The position numbers and the translations under genes were made by a program. Source: Caenimonas koreensis DSM 17982 (lineage in GTDB: Bacteria; Pseudomonadota; Gammaproteobacteria; Burkholderiales; Burkholderiaceae_C). Taken from it: 64,000 nt of DNA. Within the stretch, counting starts at the first letter, position 1; every line of letters starts with the position of its first letter. Under the pieces are notes generated by a model, which saw nothing but the letters and a program-made list of their open reading frames with translations, had not been told where the DNA came from and made no database searches. The stretch is from positions 248,001 through 312,000 of the forward strand of contig NZ_WJBU01000002.1 in NCBI RefSeq assembly GCF_009646335.1, written 5' to 3'. Positions 38,075-47,478 of this stretch are shown piece by piece.

Positions 38075-38210
38075 CCATACCCGCACCCATACCCGCACCC
38101 ATACCCGCACCCATACCCGCACCCATACCCGCACCCATACCCGCACCCATACCCGCACCCATACCCGCACCCATACCCGCACCCATACCCGCACCCATAC
38201 CCGCACCCAT
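38075..38210. repeat. 12-bp minisatellite with G-quadruplex potential
   Basis: About 11.3 perfect copies of CCATACCCGCAC fill 136 bases of the 311-base gap between the divergent response-regulator and AsmA genes. CCC occurs every six bases, 22 times, so the minus strand carries 22 GGG runs separated by 3-base loops (TGC and TAT alternately). The rest of the gap shows no gene; the open frame it creates encodes only HPYP repeats. Confidence 0.95.
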
Positions 38211-38301
38211 GTCTGCCCCATGTACGCCGTAGTCGCAGGACGACAGGTGCTGACGCAGAGCACTGACTGCGAAAGCGGCGCATGCCCTCCACACTCACCC
38301 G

Positions 38302-40431
38302 ATGAGCAATGCCACGCCCCCTTCTTTTGCGCAACTGCGTCGCACACCCTGGGTCAAGTGGCTCGTGGCAGTGGTGGCCGCCATCACGCTGCTCGCCCTG
38401 CTGGTGATCTTCTTCCCGTGGGATGTGCTGCGCGGCCCGCTCAATCGTTACGTGAGCGAGCGCACTGGCCGGCACTTCGAGATCACGCGCAAGCTTGATG
38501 TCAAACTCGGTCGCACGACGCGCGTGTTCGCCGATGGCCTGGAGTTCGCGAATCCGGCCTGGGCGCAAGACAGGAACCTGGTCACCGCTGAAAGCGCGGA
38601 GCTGGACATCGAGCTGTCTGCGCTGTTCCACCGCCGGATCGAGATTGCGCGCATCGCATTGCGCAAGCCGGTGCTGGGCCTGCAGATCGAGCCGGACGGC
38701 AGGCGAACCTGGGCATTGGGCCGCGACGAAGGCGATCCGCAGAATATTCCGCACATCGGGCTGCTGGTTGTCGACAACGGCTCGGCGCACTTCGTGGCAA
38801 GCGAGCACGGTGCGGACATCCTGACCGAATTCGCGATCGACACGGCAGCCTCGGCGGCGGCGCATCCGATGCCAATGACATTCAAGTCCAAAGGCACCTG
38901 GTGCAAGGAGCCATTCACCGCACAAGGCCGGACAGGCAGCGTATTGACTATCAACAGCGCCAGCCGCGAGCCGTTCCCGCTGGAGGTGAGCGCCGCGTCG
39001 GGCACGACGGCCATGCAGGCCAACGGCGCTGTGGCGAGTCTGGCCACTTTTGACGGCGCCGACCTGAGCTTCAACTTGCGTGGCCAGGATCTGTCGACGC
39101 TCTACAAGCTGCTCGGCGTGGTCCTGCCTGCGACGCCGCGCTACGCGTTGCGTGGCCACCTGCTCAGGCAAGGCGATGTGTGGCATGCGCGCGGGTTGAA
39201 CGGAAAACTCGGCAACTCCGACCTGGTGGGTGAACTGGACTTCGACCGTTCAAAGGATGTGCCCCACCTGGCGGGCAGGCTGCATTCGCAATCGCTGGAC
39301 TTTGATGATCTTGCGCCGCTGGTCGGTTTGCCTGAGCAGCCGCGCAGTGCAGCTGCAATGCCCGCAGTCGCGCCGGGTGGCAAGGTCGAGAAGGTCGTGC
39401 ACGACAAGGGGCACAAGGTGCTGCCAACCGCGCAACTCGATCTTGCGCGCCTGAAGGCGATGACCGCCGAAGTGGACTACAGCGCGGCACGCGTGGTGAA
39501 TGCGCGTGGCCTGCCGCTGGAGCGAATGAGCTTGCGGGTGGTGATGGCAGATGGCTTCCTGCGGCTGGGCCCGATGAAGCTGGGCGTTGCCAGCGGCTCG
39601 CTTGCCGGCTCGATCATCATCAACGGCAACACCAACCCTGCGCTGGCCGAGGCGCACCTGGATGCGCGTGCCCTGGAGCTGAACAAACTCTTTCCGAGGT
39701 TGAAGATCACGCAGGCGAGCTTCGGCAAGTTGCACGGCGACATCGACCTCAAGGGCCGCGGCAACTCAGTGGCGACGATGCTCGGCACATCGTCGGGCAG
39801 TGTGTCGATGCTGATGGGTCGTGGCGAGATCAGCAACCTGCTGATGGAGTTCGCCGGGCTGGACGGCGGCGAGATCATCAAGTTCCTGATCCGGGGCGAC
39901 AAGAACGTGGTGCTGCGGTGCGGTGCGGCCTCCTTCGATGTGAAAGACGGCCTGATGACGAGCCGCGCATTCGTGCTCGATACCGAAGACACGATCATCT
40001 ACGGCAGCGGCGGCATCAGCCTGGCCAGGGAGTCGCTGGACCTGACATTGCGGCCCTACCCCAAGGACATGAGCATCCTGTCGCTGCGTTCGCCGCTCAC
40101 ACTTTCCGGTACGTTCGACGCGCCAAAGGCTGGCGTGGACAAGGGCGCACTTGCGCAGCGGGCCGGCTTCGCGCTCGCGCTCGGCGCGCTCAATCCGCTG
40201 CTCGCGCTTGCTTCGACGGTCGAGACAGGCCCGGGCAAGGATGCGAATTGCCGCACAGTGCTGCGCGATGCCGCCTCCACCGACATGCAGGCCAAGGTGG
40301 CGATCATGGCGCAGGAGGGCGCTGACGCGAACAACGGCGCGGCAGCGCCTGCGGACCAGCGCAAGCCCACGTTCTGGCAGCGCATCTTCGGTGCGGGCAA
40401 ACCCGCTGCCGCAGCCGCCGCGACACGGTAG
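38302..40431 (+). CDS. AsmA-family protein
   Basis: 709 residues. One N-terminal transmembrane helix (about residues 17-35) is followed by a long periplasmic AsmA domain: RYVSERTGRHFEITRKLDV near 50 and DLTLRPYPKDMS with LRSPLTLSGTFDAPKAGVD near 600. The C-terminal tail is low complexity (Ala/Lys). AsmA-like proteins sit at the inner membrane and affect lipid transport to the outer membrane. The start ATG lies 91 bases after the minisatellite. Confidence 0.9.
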   Translation: MSNATPPSFAQLRRTPWVKWLVAVVAAITLLALLVIFFPWDVLRGPLNRYVSERTGRHFEITRKLDVKLGRTTRVFADGLEFANPAWAQDRNLVTAESAELDIELSALFHRRIEIARIALRKPVLGLQIEPDGRRTWALGRDEGDPQNIPHIGLLVVDNGSAHFVASEHGADILTEFAIDTAASAAAHPMPMTFKSKGTWCKEPFTAQGRTGSVLTINSASREPFPLEVSAASGTTAMQANGAVASLATFDGADLSFNLRGQDLSTLYKLLGVVLPATPRYALRGHLLRQGDVWHARGLNGKLGNSDLVGELDFDRSKDVPHLAGRLHSQSLDFDDLAPLVGLPEQPRSAAAMPAVAPGGKVEKVVHDKGHKVLPTAQLDLARLKAMTAEVDYSAARVVNARGLPLERMSLRVVMADGFLRLGPMKLGVASGSLAGSIIINGNTNPALAEAHLDARALELNKLFPRLKITQASFGKLHGDIDLKGRGNSVATMLGTSSGSVSMLMGRGEISNLLMEFAGLDGGEIIKFLIRGDKNVVLRCGAASFDVKDGLMTSRAFVLDTEDTIIYGSGGISLARESLDLTLRPYPKDMSILSLRSPLTLSGTFDAPKAGVDKGALAQRAGFALALGALNPLLALASTVETGPGKDANCRTVLRDAASTDMQAKVAIMAQEGADANNGAAAPADQRKPTFWQRIFGAGKPAAAAAATR

Positions 40432-40500
40432 AAACGTTGCTTGGCAGGGCAGTGACCGGCCCGTAAACTGGCCGCTCCACTATTCGATGGAGACAAGCAG

Positions 40501-40782
40501 TTGATTCACTTCGTATTGCACGATGCACACGACACCGTGGCGGTGGTGGTCGTCGAAGGCGTCAAGGCGGGCGCAGGCCTCACGGGCTGGGTCATGGACG
40601 ACGACCGCATGGTTGACTTGCAGGCCCGCCAGGACATCCCCATCGGTCACAAGATCGCGCTCAAGGACATGGCCGTGGGCGACACCGTCGTCAAGTACGG
40701 CATCGACATGGGCCGGGTCGTCGCGCCCATCCACGCGGGCGAACATGCCCACGTCCACAACATCAAAACGAAACGGTGGTGA
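40501..40782 (+). CDS. suyA: UxaA/SAF-domain small subunit, probable (2R)-sulfolactate sulfo-lyase alpha (SuyA)
   Basis: 93 residues, TTG start at 40501 with GGAGAC just upstream. A single SAF domain ends in [16 protein letters not shown], the metal-binding style ending of altronate dehydratase small domains. Separate small and large UxaA-type subunits of this size match SuyA/SuyB, which split sulfolactate to pyruvate and sulfite. Altronate or galactarate dehydratase-like action cannot be excluded. Stop and start of the next gene are only five bases apart. Confidence 0.65.
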   Translation: MIHFVLHDAHDTVAVVVVEGVKAGAGLTGWVMDDDRMVDLQARQDIPIGHKIALKDMAVGDTVVKYGIDMGRVVAPIHAGEHAHVHNIKTKRW

Positions 40783-40787
40783 ATCAC

Positions 40788-41963
40788 ATGGCAGTTATCC
40801 AGAGTGACACCACGTTTCTCGGCTACCGGCGCGAGAACGGCCGTGTGGGCGTGCGCAACCACGTCATCATCCTGCCGCTCGACGATCTGTCGAATGCAGC
40901 TGCCGAAGCCGTCGCGCACAACATCAAGGGCGCGATGGCGATTGCCCATCCGTACGGCCGGCTGCAATTCGGCGCTGACCTCGAGCTGCATTTCCGCACG
41001 CTGATCGGCACGGGCTGCAACCCGAATGTGGCGGCGGTTGTCGTCATCGGCATCGAGGACGGCTGGACGAAGAAAGTCGTCGATGGGATCGCCGCCACCG
41101 GCAAGCCCGTGACGGGCTTCGGCATTGAAGGCCACGGCGATCACGACACGATCATGCGTGCAAGCAAGGCCGCGCGCGAATACGTGCAGTGGGCGAGCGA
41201 GAAGCAGCGCGAGCCGTGCCCCATCAGCGATCTGTGGGTGTCCACCAAATGCGGCGAGTCGGACACAACATCGGGCTGCGGTGCGAACCCCACGGTGGGC
41301 AATGCGTTCGACAAGCTGCACAAGCTGGGCACCTACCTGTGCTTCGGCGAGACGACCGAGCTCACGGGCGGCGAGCAGATCGTCGCGGCGCGCTGCGCGA
41401 ACGACGCGGTGCGCGAGCAGTTCATGTTCATGTTCAACCGCTACCAGGACGTGATCAACCGCCACAAGACGAGCGACCTGTCGGACTCGCAGCCCACCAA
41501 GGGCAACATCGCGGGCGGCTTGACGACGATCGAAGAAAAAGCGCTGGGCAACATCCAGAAGATCGGCAAGACCTGCACGGTGGACGGCGTGATCGACAAG
41601 GCCGAGATGCCGACGCATCCGGGCCTGTGGTTCATGGATTCGTCGAGTGCAGCGGCGGAGATGGTGACGCTGTGCGCCGCGTCAGGCTACGCGGTGCATT
41701 TCTTCCCGACGGGGCAGGGCAACGTCATTGGCAACCCTATCCTGCCGGTGATCAAGATCTGCGCGAACCCGCGCACGGTGCGGCTCATGAGCGAGCACAT
41801 CGACGTCGATACCTCGGGCCTGCTGCAGCGCGAGATCACGCTCGACCAGGCGGGCGACCAGCTGCTCGAATGCATGCTGCGCACGGCGAACGGGCGCCTG
41901 ACAGCGGCCGAGGCACTGGGCCACCGCGAGTTTGTGCTCACGCGTCTTTACGAGTCGGCGTAA
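40788..41963 (+). CDS. suyB: UxaA-family large subunit, probable (2R)-sulfolactate sulfo-lyase beta (SuyB)
   Basis: 391 residues from ATG at 40788; GTG at 40779 or 40776 are alternatives. [19 protein letters not shown] near residue 11 and the [17 protein letters not shown] segment near 148 are characteristic of the UxaA C-terminal domain in its SuyB form, which has an Fe-S cluster-type cysteine set. About 390 residues matches SuyB rather than the fused UxaA. It follows suyA and overlaps the Ldh-family gene by one base. I assign it by resemblance from memory; substrate is untested. Confidence 0.65.
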   Translation: MAVIQSDTTFLGYRRENGRVGVRNHVIILPLDDLSNAAAEAVAHNIKGAMAIAHPYGRLQFGADLELHFRTLIGTGCNPNVAAVVVIGIEDGWTKKVVDGIAATGKPVTGFGIEGHGDHDTIMRASKAAREYVQWASEKQREPCPISDLWVSTKCGESDTTSGCGANPTVGNAFDKLHKLGTYLCFGETTELTGGEQIVAARCANDAVREQFMFMFNRYQDVINRHKTSDLSDSQPTKGNIAGGLTTIEEKALGNIQKIGKTCTVDGVIDKAEMPTHPGLWFMDSSSAAAEMVTLCAASGYAVHFFPTGQGNVIGNPILPVIKICANPRTVRLMSEHIDVDTSGLLQREITLDQAGDQLLECMLRTANGRLTAAEALGHREFVLTRLYESA

Positions 41964-42964
41964 TGCCTGTCCTGGGCTTTGACGAGGCCGTGCAGCTCGC
42001 TTATGCGCAGCTGCACAAGGCTGGCGCAAGCCACGACATGGCCGCCAGCACCGCGCGTGCGCTCGTGCTTGCTGAAGCCCAGGGCATTTCTTCGCACGGC
42101 CTCGTGCGGGTGCAGCAGTACTGCGTGCACTTGCTCAATGGCCGCGTGAAGGGCGATGCAGAACCATCGCTGCTGCGGCGCAAGGGAACGGCGGTGCTGG
42201 TTGATGCAAAGCAGGGCCTGGCCTTTCCTGCATGCGACTTCGCTGTGCAAGAGGCGATTGGCATGGCGCGCGACACGGGCATCTGCATCGCCGCTGTGAC
42301 GAACAGCCATCACGCCGGCGTGCTGGTCGATCACCTGCGTCCTGCGGGTGCGGCGGGGTTTGTTGGCCTGGCGTTCGCCAATTCGCCCGCGGCCATGCCA
42401 GCGGCAGGCGGGCGCCATGCGATGTTCGGCACGAACCCGATTGCCGCGATCTTTCCGCGGCGCAGTGATGACCCGCTGCTTATTGACCTCGCGCTGTCTG
42501 AAGTGGCACGCGGCAAAGTCATGGCGGCAGCGCGTGACGGCCGCGCCATTCCGCAAGGCTGGGCGCTCGACAAGGACGGCAACCCGACGACAGATCCGTG
42601 GCTCGCGATGGAAGGCTCCATGCTGCCGATGGGTGCGGCGACCAGCAGCAAAGGCGCGATGCTGGCGCTGATCGTCGAGCTGCTCGTCACGACGCTGACT
42701 GGCGCGAACTTCGGCTTCGAGGCGTCGTCGTTTTTTGTGGATGAAGGCAATGCGCCGCGGATCGGCCAGGCGTTCATCCTGATCGACCCTGCGTCGCTGG
42801 CCGGCCCGGCGGTTTACTACGAGCGGATGGAGACAGTGATCGCAGAGATGCTCTCCGACGACGGCGTGCGGCTGGCCGGTGCCAGGCGGCTCGCGCTGGA
42901 GCGCAAGGCGCGCGCAGAAGGCCTCGCGATTTCCGATGCGCTGTATGCGCAGCTGCGCCTGTAG
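41963..42964 (+). CDS. Ldh-family (malate/L-lactate dehydrogenase type 2) oxidoreductase, possible ComC
   Basis: 333 residues; ATG at 41963 shares one base with the suyB TAA. Ldh2 family motifs include ISSHGLVRVQQY near residue 42, VTNSHHAGVLVDHLR near 113, and FGTNPIAAIFPR near 155. The family uses NAD(P)H on malate, lactate, sulfolactate and similar acids. After SuyAB the natural guess is (R)-sulfolactate dehydrogenase (ComC), which interconverts sulfolactate and sulfopyruvate. The reaction is inferred from context only. Confidence 0.8.
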   Translation: MPVLGFDEAVQLAYAQLHKAGASHDMAASTARALVLAEAQGISSHGLVRVQQYCVHLLNGRVKGDAEPSLLRRKGTAVLVDAKQGLAFPACDFAVQEAIGMARDTGICIAAVTNSHHAGVLVDHLRPAGAAGFVGLAFANSPAAMPAAGGRHAMFGTNPIAAIFPRRSDDPLLIDLALSEVARGKVMAAARDGRAIPQGWALDKDGNPTTDPWLAMEGSMLPMGAATSSKGAMLALIVELLVTTLTGANFGFEASSFFVDEGNAPRIGQAFILIDPASLAGPAVYYERMETVIAEMLSDDGVRLAGARRLALERKARAEGLAISDALYAQLRL

Positions 42965-42974
42965 TTCGTATGGT

Positions 42975-43024
42975 TTCCTCCCCTCCCGGGGGAGGGTTAG
43001 GGTGGGGGCACTCCCCGCCGCTAG
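42975..43024. repeat. dispersed C/G-rich palindromic repeat
   Basis: Between the convergent ends of the Ldh gene and moeB is a motif of CTCCCCTCCC, GGGGGAGGGTTAGGGTGGGGG and CCCCGCCGCTA in short order. A close relative in the same orientation occurs at 56879-56931 inside metG. The G-run part could form a G-quadruplex or a hairpin. Confidence 0.7.
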
Positions 43025-43027
43025 TTG

Positions 43028-43780
43028 TTACCCCCGATGCCCGCACACCGCGCACGCCCCATCGCGCGCGACCTGCACTTCATTCCATTCCATCGTTCGC
43101 GCGTCCAGCATTTGCAGCCGTCCGGCCAGCGATTGCCCGACGCCGGCGATGAGCTTGAGTGCCTCGGCCGCCTGCATCGCGCCGATGATTCCCACGATTG
43201 GCGCGAACACACCCATCGTTGCGCACAGCGTTTCTTCGAAGTCGGGGTCGAACGGAAACACGCATGCGTAGCAAGGTGCAGTGGTGTAGCGTGTGTCATA
43301 GACCGAGATCTGCGCGTCGAACCGTATGGCAGCGCCCGACACGAGCGGTTTGGCGTGCGCCACGCAGGCTGCATTCACTGCATGCCGGGTCTTGAAGTTG
43401 TCCGTGCAGTCGATCACCACGTCGGCCCGCGGCACGAGGCGATCCAGCAGCGCGGTATCGGCGCGTTGCGTAATCGCGTCCACGATGGGTTCCGGGTTGA
43501 TGGCGCCAATGGCCTCACGTGCGGACTGCGCCTTTGGCTGGCCCACGCGCGCCATGCTGTGGGCAATCTGGCGCTGCAGGTTCGTGAGGTCCACCGTGTC
43601 GTGGTCCACCAGCGTGATGCGGCCAACGCCTGCCGTTCCGAGGTAGAGCGCGACCGGTGAGCCCAGGCCGCCCGCGCCGATCACGAGCACGTGGGCCGCG
43701 GCGATGCGCTGCTGGCCTTCCACGCCGATCTCATCGAGCAGGATATGGCGCGAGTAACGCAGCAACTGGTCGTCGGTCAT
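43028..43780 (-). CDS. moeB: MoeB/ThiF-family adenylyltransferase (molybdopterin-synthase adenylyltransferase)
   Basis: 250 residues. The nucleotide-binding glycine loop VIGAGGLGSPVALYLG is near residue 33, with NLQRQ and DCTDNF further on. Zinc cysteines are CYAC near 170 and CAVCG at the end. It adenylates the C-terminus of MoaD in molybdenum cofactor synthesis; ThiF acting on ThiS for thiamine is the alternative. No moa or thi genes are adjacent. Confidence 0.88.
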   Translation of the reverse strand: MTDDQLLRYSRHILLDEIGVEGQQRIAAAHVLVIGAGGLGSPVALYLGTAGVGRITLVDHDTVDLTNLQRQIAHSMARVGQPKAQSAREAIGAINPEPIVDAITQRADTALLDRLVPRADVVIDCTDNFKTRHAVNAACVAHAKPLVSGAAIRFDAQISVYDTRYTTAPCYACVFPFDPDFEETLCATMGVFAPIVGIIGAMQAAEALKLIAGVGQSLAGRLQMLDARTMEWNEVQVARDGACAVCGHRG

Positions 43781-43819
43781 GTGGCGGATTGTGGAGGAAA
43801 GGGCATGGCCGCAAAAGAA

Positions 43820-43841
43820 AAAGCCGGCTGGCGCCGGCTTT
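43820..43841. terminator. intrinsic terminator downstream of ctpA
   Basis: Positions 43820-43828 pair with 43833-43841 around TGGC (AAAGCCGGC / GCCGGCTTT), with flanking A/T runs. It lies 23 bases past the ctpA stop on the minus strand. Confidence 0.75.
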
Positions 43842-43863
43842 GTTCAGGACCCAAGGGCCAGGA

Positions 43864-45303
43864 TCAATTTTCCTTCTTCTCTTCCTTGCGCTCGACCATC
43901 GTCTTGGAGATGAGCACCGGGCGACCCTTGAGCTGGTTGAGTGCCTGAACCAGCTGGAAGTCCTTGTCGCTGCCGAACTCGGGCACCTTGGGCCGCTCGC
44001 TCGGCGCCTTGCTGGCCTGTTCCTCGGCCTTCTTGCGCGCTTCGTCGCGGGCCTTTTCGCGAGCCGCGTCCTTCACTTCTGCGCCTTGGCCGCTGCCCAG
44101 GTGCTTTTCAAGGTCAGCCTCGCGGGTGCGCAGCACCGAGAACACGTTGCCTTCTTCAGACTCGTCCACCATCACGTCGGGCACGATGCCCTTGGCCTGG
44201 ATCGACTTGCCGCTGGGCGTGTAGTAGCGGGCTGTTGTGAGCTTCAGGCCCGTATCGGGGCCGAGGGGGCGCACCGTCTGCACCGAACCCTTGCCGAACG
44301 TCTGGCTGCCGATCACGGTGGCGCGGCGATGGTCCTGCAGGGCGCCAGCGACGATCTCGCTGGCGGACGCAGAGCCTTCATTCACGAGCACCACCAGCGG
44401 CACTGTCTTGATCGACGCGGGCAGGCGGCGCAGCGGGTCGTTGCCGGCGCGGCGCTGGTAGTACTCCGGCGCGGCCTTGTAAGTGAACTTCGATTCGGCC
44501 AGCTGGCCGTTGGTCGAAACCACGGTGACGTTTTCCGGCAGGAAAGCCGCAGAGACGGCGACCGCTGCGTCGAGCAGGCCACCCGGGTCGTTGCGCAGGT
44601 CGAGCACCAGGCCCTTGAGGTTGGGCTCAGCCTTGTAGATCTCTTCGAGCTTGCGCGCAAAGTCGTCAACCGTGCGCTCCTGGAACTGCGACAAGCGGAT
44701 CCAGGCGTAACCCGGCTCCAGCACCTTGCCCTTGACGGACTGCGTCCTGATTTCTTCGCGGTTGATCGTGACGGGGAAGCTGCGGCTTTCGTCCTTGCGA
44801 TAGATCGTGAGCATCACCTTGGTGTTGGGCTCACCGCGCATCTTCTTGACGGCTTCATTGAGCGACAGGCCCTTGACGGCCGTGTCGTCGATCTTGGTGA
44901 TGAGGTCGTTGGGCTTGAGGCCTGCGCGGAAGGCCGGCGAGCCTTCGATCGGCGAGACAACCTTGACGAGGCCGTCTTCCTGGGAAATCTCGATGCCGAC
45001 GCCCACAAAACGGCCCGTCGTGCCTTCCTTGAATTCCTTGAAGGACTTCTTGTCGAAGTACTGCGAGTGAGGATCGAGGCTGGCCACCATGCCGGCAATC
45101 GCATCCTGGATCAGCTTTTTCTCGTCGACGGGCTCGACGTAGTCGCTCTTGACCATGCCAAATACGGCGGCCAGCTGCTGCAGCTCCTCCAGTGGCAAGG
45201 GGGCGAGCGCTCCTCGTGCAACCGTTTGCAGCGACACCGTGGTCAGCGCGCCAGCGAGTGCGCCAACAGTAACCCAGCCGGCAATCTTCAGTTTGTGGCT
45301 CAT
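43864..45303 (-). CDS. ctpA: CtpA-type S41 carboxyl-terminal processing protease
   Basis: 479 residues from ATG at 45303. An N-terminal signal or anchor (VTVGALAGALTTVSLQTVA) precedes a PDZ domain (IEGSPAFRAGLKPNDLITKI) and the S41 catalytic domain with nucleophilic Ser in NEGSASASEI and the Lys in GSQTFGKGSVQT. It is periplasmic and degrades or trims proteins with hydrophobic C-termini. A low-complexity charged tail (Glu/Lys/Ala-rich) follows. The terminator lies just after the gene. Confidence 0.94.
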   Translation of the reverse strand: MSHKLKIAGWVTVGALAGALTTVSLQTVARGALAPLPLEELQQLAAVFGMVKSDYVEPVDEKKLIQDAIAGMVASLDPHSQYFDKKSFKEFKEGTTGRFVGVGIEISQEDGLVKVVSPIEGSPAFRAGLKPNDLITKIDDTAVKGLSLNEAVKKMRGEPNTKVMLTIYRKDESRSFPVTINREEIRTQSVKGKVLEPGYAWIRLSQFQERTVDDFARKLEEIYKAEPNLKGLVLDLRNDPGGLLDAAVAVSAAFLPENVTVVSTNGQLAESKFTYKAAPEYYQRRAGNDPLRRLPASIKTVPLVVLVNEGSASASEIVAGALQDHRRATVIGSQTFGKGSVQTVRPLGPDTGLKLTTARYYTPSGKSIQAKGIVPDVMVDESEEGNVFSVLRTREADLEKHLGSGQGAEVKDAAREKARDEARKKAEEQASKAPSERPKVPEFGSDKDFQLVQALNQLKGRPVLISKTMVERKEEKKEN

Positions 45304-45430
45304 GCGACTCAATCCAGTCCTCTAGTGTCGAAAATATACACCTGCGAGTGGAGTAAGAGGCAAATCGCATGCCCGCAGTTCCCGCGGGTGTTGCTGTGAC
45401 TCTGTGAAAAAGTCTTTGTTTACCTGAACT

Positions 45431-46132
45431 TTACTGCTGGGGCAGCCCCAGGTAGTAGCTGCGAATCGGCTTGAGGTGCTCGTCGAGCTCGTAGACCAGC
45501 GGGACGCCGTTCGGGATGTTCAGGCCGACGATGGCGCTGTCGCTGATGTTGTCCAGGTATTTGACCAGCGCGCGGATCGAATTGCCGTGCGCCGTGATTA
45601 GCACGCGCTTGCCCGCCTTGATGGCCGGCGCAATGCTTTCGTTCCACACGGGCATCACGCGCTCGACCGTGTCCATCAGGCACTCGGTCAGCGGCAGCTG
45701 GCCGGGTTCGAGCTTGGCGTAGCGCACGTCGCCGCGTTCGCTGCGGATGTCATTCGCGTCGAGGGCGGGCGGCGGCACGTCGTAGCTGCGGCGCCAGATC
45801 AGGACCTGCTCGTCGCCGTACTGCCTGGCGGTTTCGGCCTTGTTGAGCCCCTGCAGCGCACCATAGTGACGCTCGTTGAGCCGCCAGGTATGCAGCACGG
45901 GCAGCCAGGTGCGATCCATTTCGTCGAGGCAGTGCCACAGGGTATGCGTCGCTCGCTTGAGGACGCTCGTGTAGCAGACATCGAAGTCGTAGCCTTCTTC
46001 GCGCAGCACGCGCCCGCAGGACTTGGCTTCGTTCACGCCCTGGGGTGTCAGGGGCACATCGACCCAGCCCGTGAATCGGTTTTCGAGGTTCCAGGTGGAC
46101 TGGCCGTGGCGGATGAGCACGAGCTTGAACAT
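45431..46132 (-). CDS. gpmA: GpmA, 2,3-bisphosphoglycerate-dependent phosphoglycerate mutase
   Basis: 233 residues from ATG at 46132, upstream of which the frame stays open only by chance. The catalytic RHG is at residues 8-10 ([12 protein letters not shown]), followed by [10 protein letters not shown] and later [13 protein letters not shown]. It interconverts 3- and 2-phosphoglycerate in glycolysis. The adjacent rhodanese gene diverges, with an 83-base gap. Confidence 0.95.
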   Translation of the reverse strand: MFKLVLIRHGQSTWNLENRFTGWVDVPLTPQGVNEAKSCGRVLREEGYDFDVCYTSVLKRATHTLWHCLDEMDRTWLPVLHTWRLNERHYGALQGLNKAETARQYGDEQVLIWRRSYDVPPPALDANDIRSERGDVRYAKLEPGQLPLTECLMDTVERVMPVWNESIAPAIKAGKRVLITAHGNSIRALVKYLDNISDSAIVGLNIPNGVPLVYELDEHLKPIRSYYLGLPQQ

Positions 46133-46215
46133 GGGTTTTGGATGGAGTGAATGCGTGGCGTAACCCGGCATTTTAGAATCGAGGGCTGACCCCCAACCCG
46201 CGCCCAAGGAAACAA

Positions 46216-46623
46216 GTGAAATTCATTCTCGACAACTGGCAGCTCATCGCGGTTGCGCTCGCCTCTGGCGGCATGCTGATGTGGCCCGTCATTCAGGGGG
46301 CAACTGCCGGTGGCATTTCCACGGCAGGTGCCGTGCAACTCATCAACCGCGAACGCGCCATCGTTGTTGATGTGTGCGAGGCTGACGAGTTTGCCGCTGG
46401 CCATGTGGGCGGCGCCAAGAACGTGCCCGTCGGCGAGCTTGAAAAGCGGTTGCCGGAAGTCGTCAAGAACAAGACCGTACCGCTGATTCTGGTCTGCGCC
46501 ACCGGCGCTCGCGCCAACCGGGCGCTGGCTACGGCCAGGAAGCTGGGCTACGAGCAGGCACAGGTCCTCACGGGCGGGCTCAAGGCCTGGCGCGAGGCCA
46601 ACCTGCCGGTCGAAAAAGCCTGA
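46216..46623 (+). CDS. membrane-anchored rhodanese-like protein
   Basis: 135 residues from GTG at 46216. One N-terminal membrane helix (about 9-28) is followed by a rhodanese domain with active-site Cys94 in [11 protein letters not shown]. The domain ends in [16 protein letters not shown]. It may transfer sulfane sulfur or act as a redox/thiol carrier at the inner-membrane face. A TAGAAT -10-like element is at 46174-46179. It is followed by grxC and secB, an arrangement I recall in other betaproteobacteria. Confidence 0.88.
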   Translation: MKFILDNWQLIAVALASGGMLMWPVIQGATAGGISTAGAVQLINRERAIVVDVCEADEFAAGHVGGAKNVPVGELEKRLPEVVKNKTVPLILVCATGARANRALATARKLGYEQAQVLTGGLKAWREANLPVEKA

Positions 46624-46644
46624 CGCCCGGCCTGAGAGACGCAC

Positions 46645-46917
46645 ATGCAATCCGTCACGATGTACACCACGGCCGTCTGCCCATACTGCATTCGCGCCAA
46701 GCAAATCCTCAAGGCGCGCGGCGTCGAATCGATCGACGAGATCCGTGTCGACATGCAACCCGATGAGCGCATGAAGATGATGGAAATCACCGGCCGGCGC
46801 ACCGTGCCGCAGATCTTCATTGGCAACACCCACGTGGGCGGCTGCGACGACCTCATGGCGCTCGACAGCCGCGGCGGCTTGATGCCGCTGCTGCAGGGCG
46901 CGGCCACCGCCACCTGA
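46645..46917 (+). CDS. grxC: GrxC, glutaredoxin 3
   Basis: 90 residues with the dithiol active site CPYC at residues 12-15, the TVPQIFIG cis-proline stretch near 53 and GGCDDLMALD near 66, all classic for glutaredoxin 3. It reduces protein disulfides or glutathionylated proteins using glutathione in the cytoplasm. It lies 21 bases after the rhodanese gene and before secB. Confidence 0.94.
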   Translation: MQSVTMYTTAVCPYCIRAKQILKARGVESIDEIRVDMQPDERMKMMEITGRRTVPQIFIGNTHVGGCDDLMALDSRGGLMPLLQGAATAT

Positions 46918-46975
46918 GCGGCTGCCAAAACCCAGCTGAGATAATCCCCGTTTTCCCCGAACCTCAAAGACAACC

Positions 46976-47458
46976 ATGGCCGACGAACAGCAGCAACCTT
47001 CCACCGAACCCGTTTTCCAGATCCAGCGCGTCTACCTGAAGGAAGCTTCGCTCGAGCAGCCGAATTCCCCCGCCATCCTGCTGGAGCAGGAACAGCCCTC
47101 CGTCGACATCCAGCTGGGTGTCGAGGCCGGCAACGTGGCCGACGGCGTTTTCGAAGTGAGCGTCACGGCCACAGTGACGACCACCATCAAGGACAAGACG
47201 GTGTTCCTCGTTGAAGCCAAGCAAGCCGGCATCTTCGAAATCCGCAACCTGTCGGCCGAGCAGATGAACCCGATCCTGGGCATTGCGTGCCCGCAAATCG
47301 TGTACCCGTACCTGCGCGGCAACGTGGCCGACCTGGTCACGCGCGCGGGCTTTCCGCCGGTGCACCTGGCTGAGATCAACTTCCAGGCCATGTACGAGCG
47401 CCAGCAGGCCGAACTGGCGCAGGCAGCCGCGCCGTCGCAGATCATCACGACCGCCTGA
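46976..47458 (+). CDS. secB: SecB, protein export chaperone
   Basis: 160 residues. The SecB fold is evident from [19 protein letters not shown] near residue 12, [21 protein letters not shown] and [20 protein letters not shown] near 101. It holds precursor proteins unfolded and delivers them to SecA. gpsA follows by 20 bases, the classic grxC-secB-gpsA order of proteobacteria. Confidence 0.96.
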   Translation: MADEQQQPSTEPVFQIQRVYLKEASLEQPNSPAILLEQEQPSVDIQLGVEAGNVADGVFEVSVTATVTTTIKDKTVFLVEAKQAGIFEIRNLSAEQMNPILGIACPQIVYPYLRGNVADLVTRAGFPPVHLAEINFQAMYERQQAELAQAAAPSQIITTA

Positions 47459-47478
47459 AGCGACCCCCGGGCCCGCCA

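Noticed and set aside
38075-38210. Repeat array considered as CRISPR
   Set aside because: Units are 12 bp, contiguous and without spacers, and no cas genes lie nearby.
37997-38266. Plus-strand frame encoding an HPYP-repeat protein
   Set aside because: The residues come only from the 12-bp repeat, with no start site or flanking conserved sequence. The opposite strand gives an equally meaningless Gly-Met-Ala repeat.
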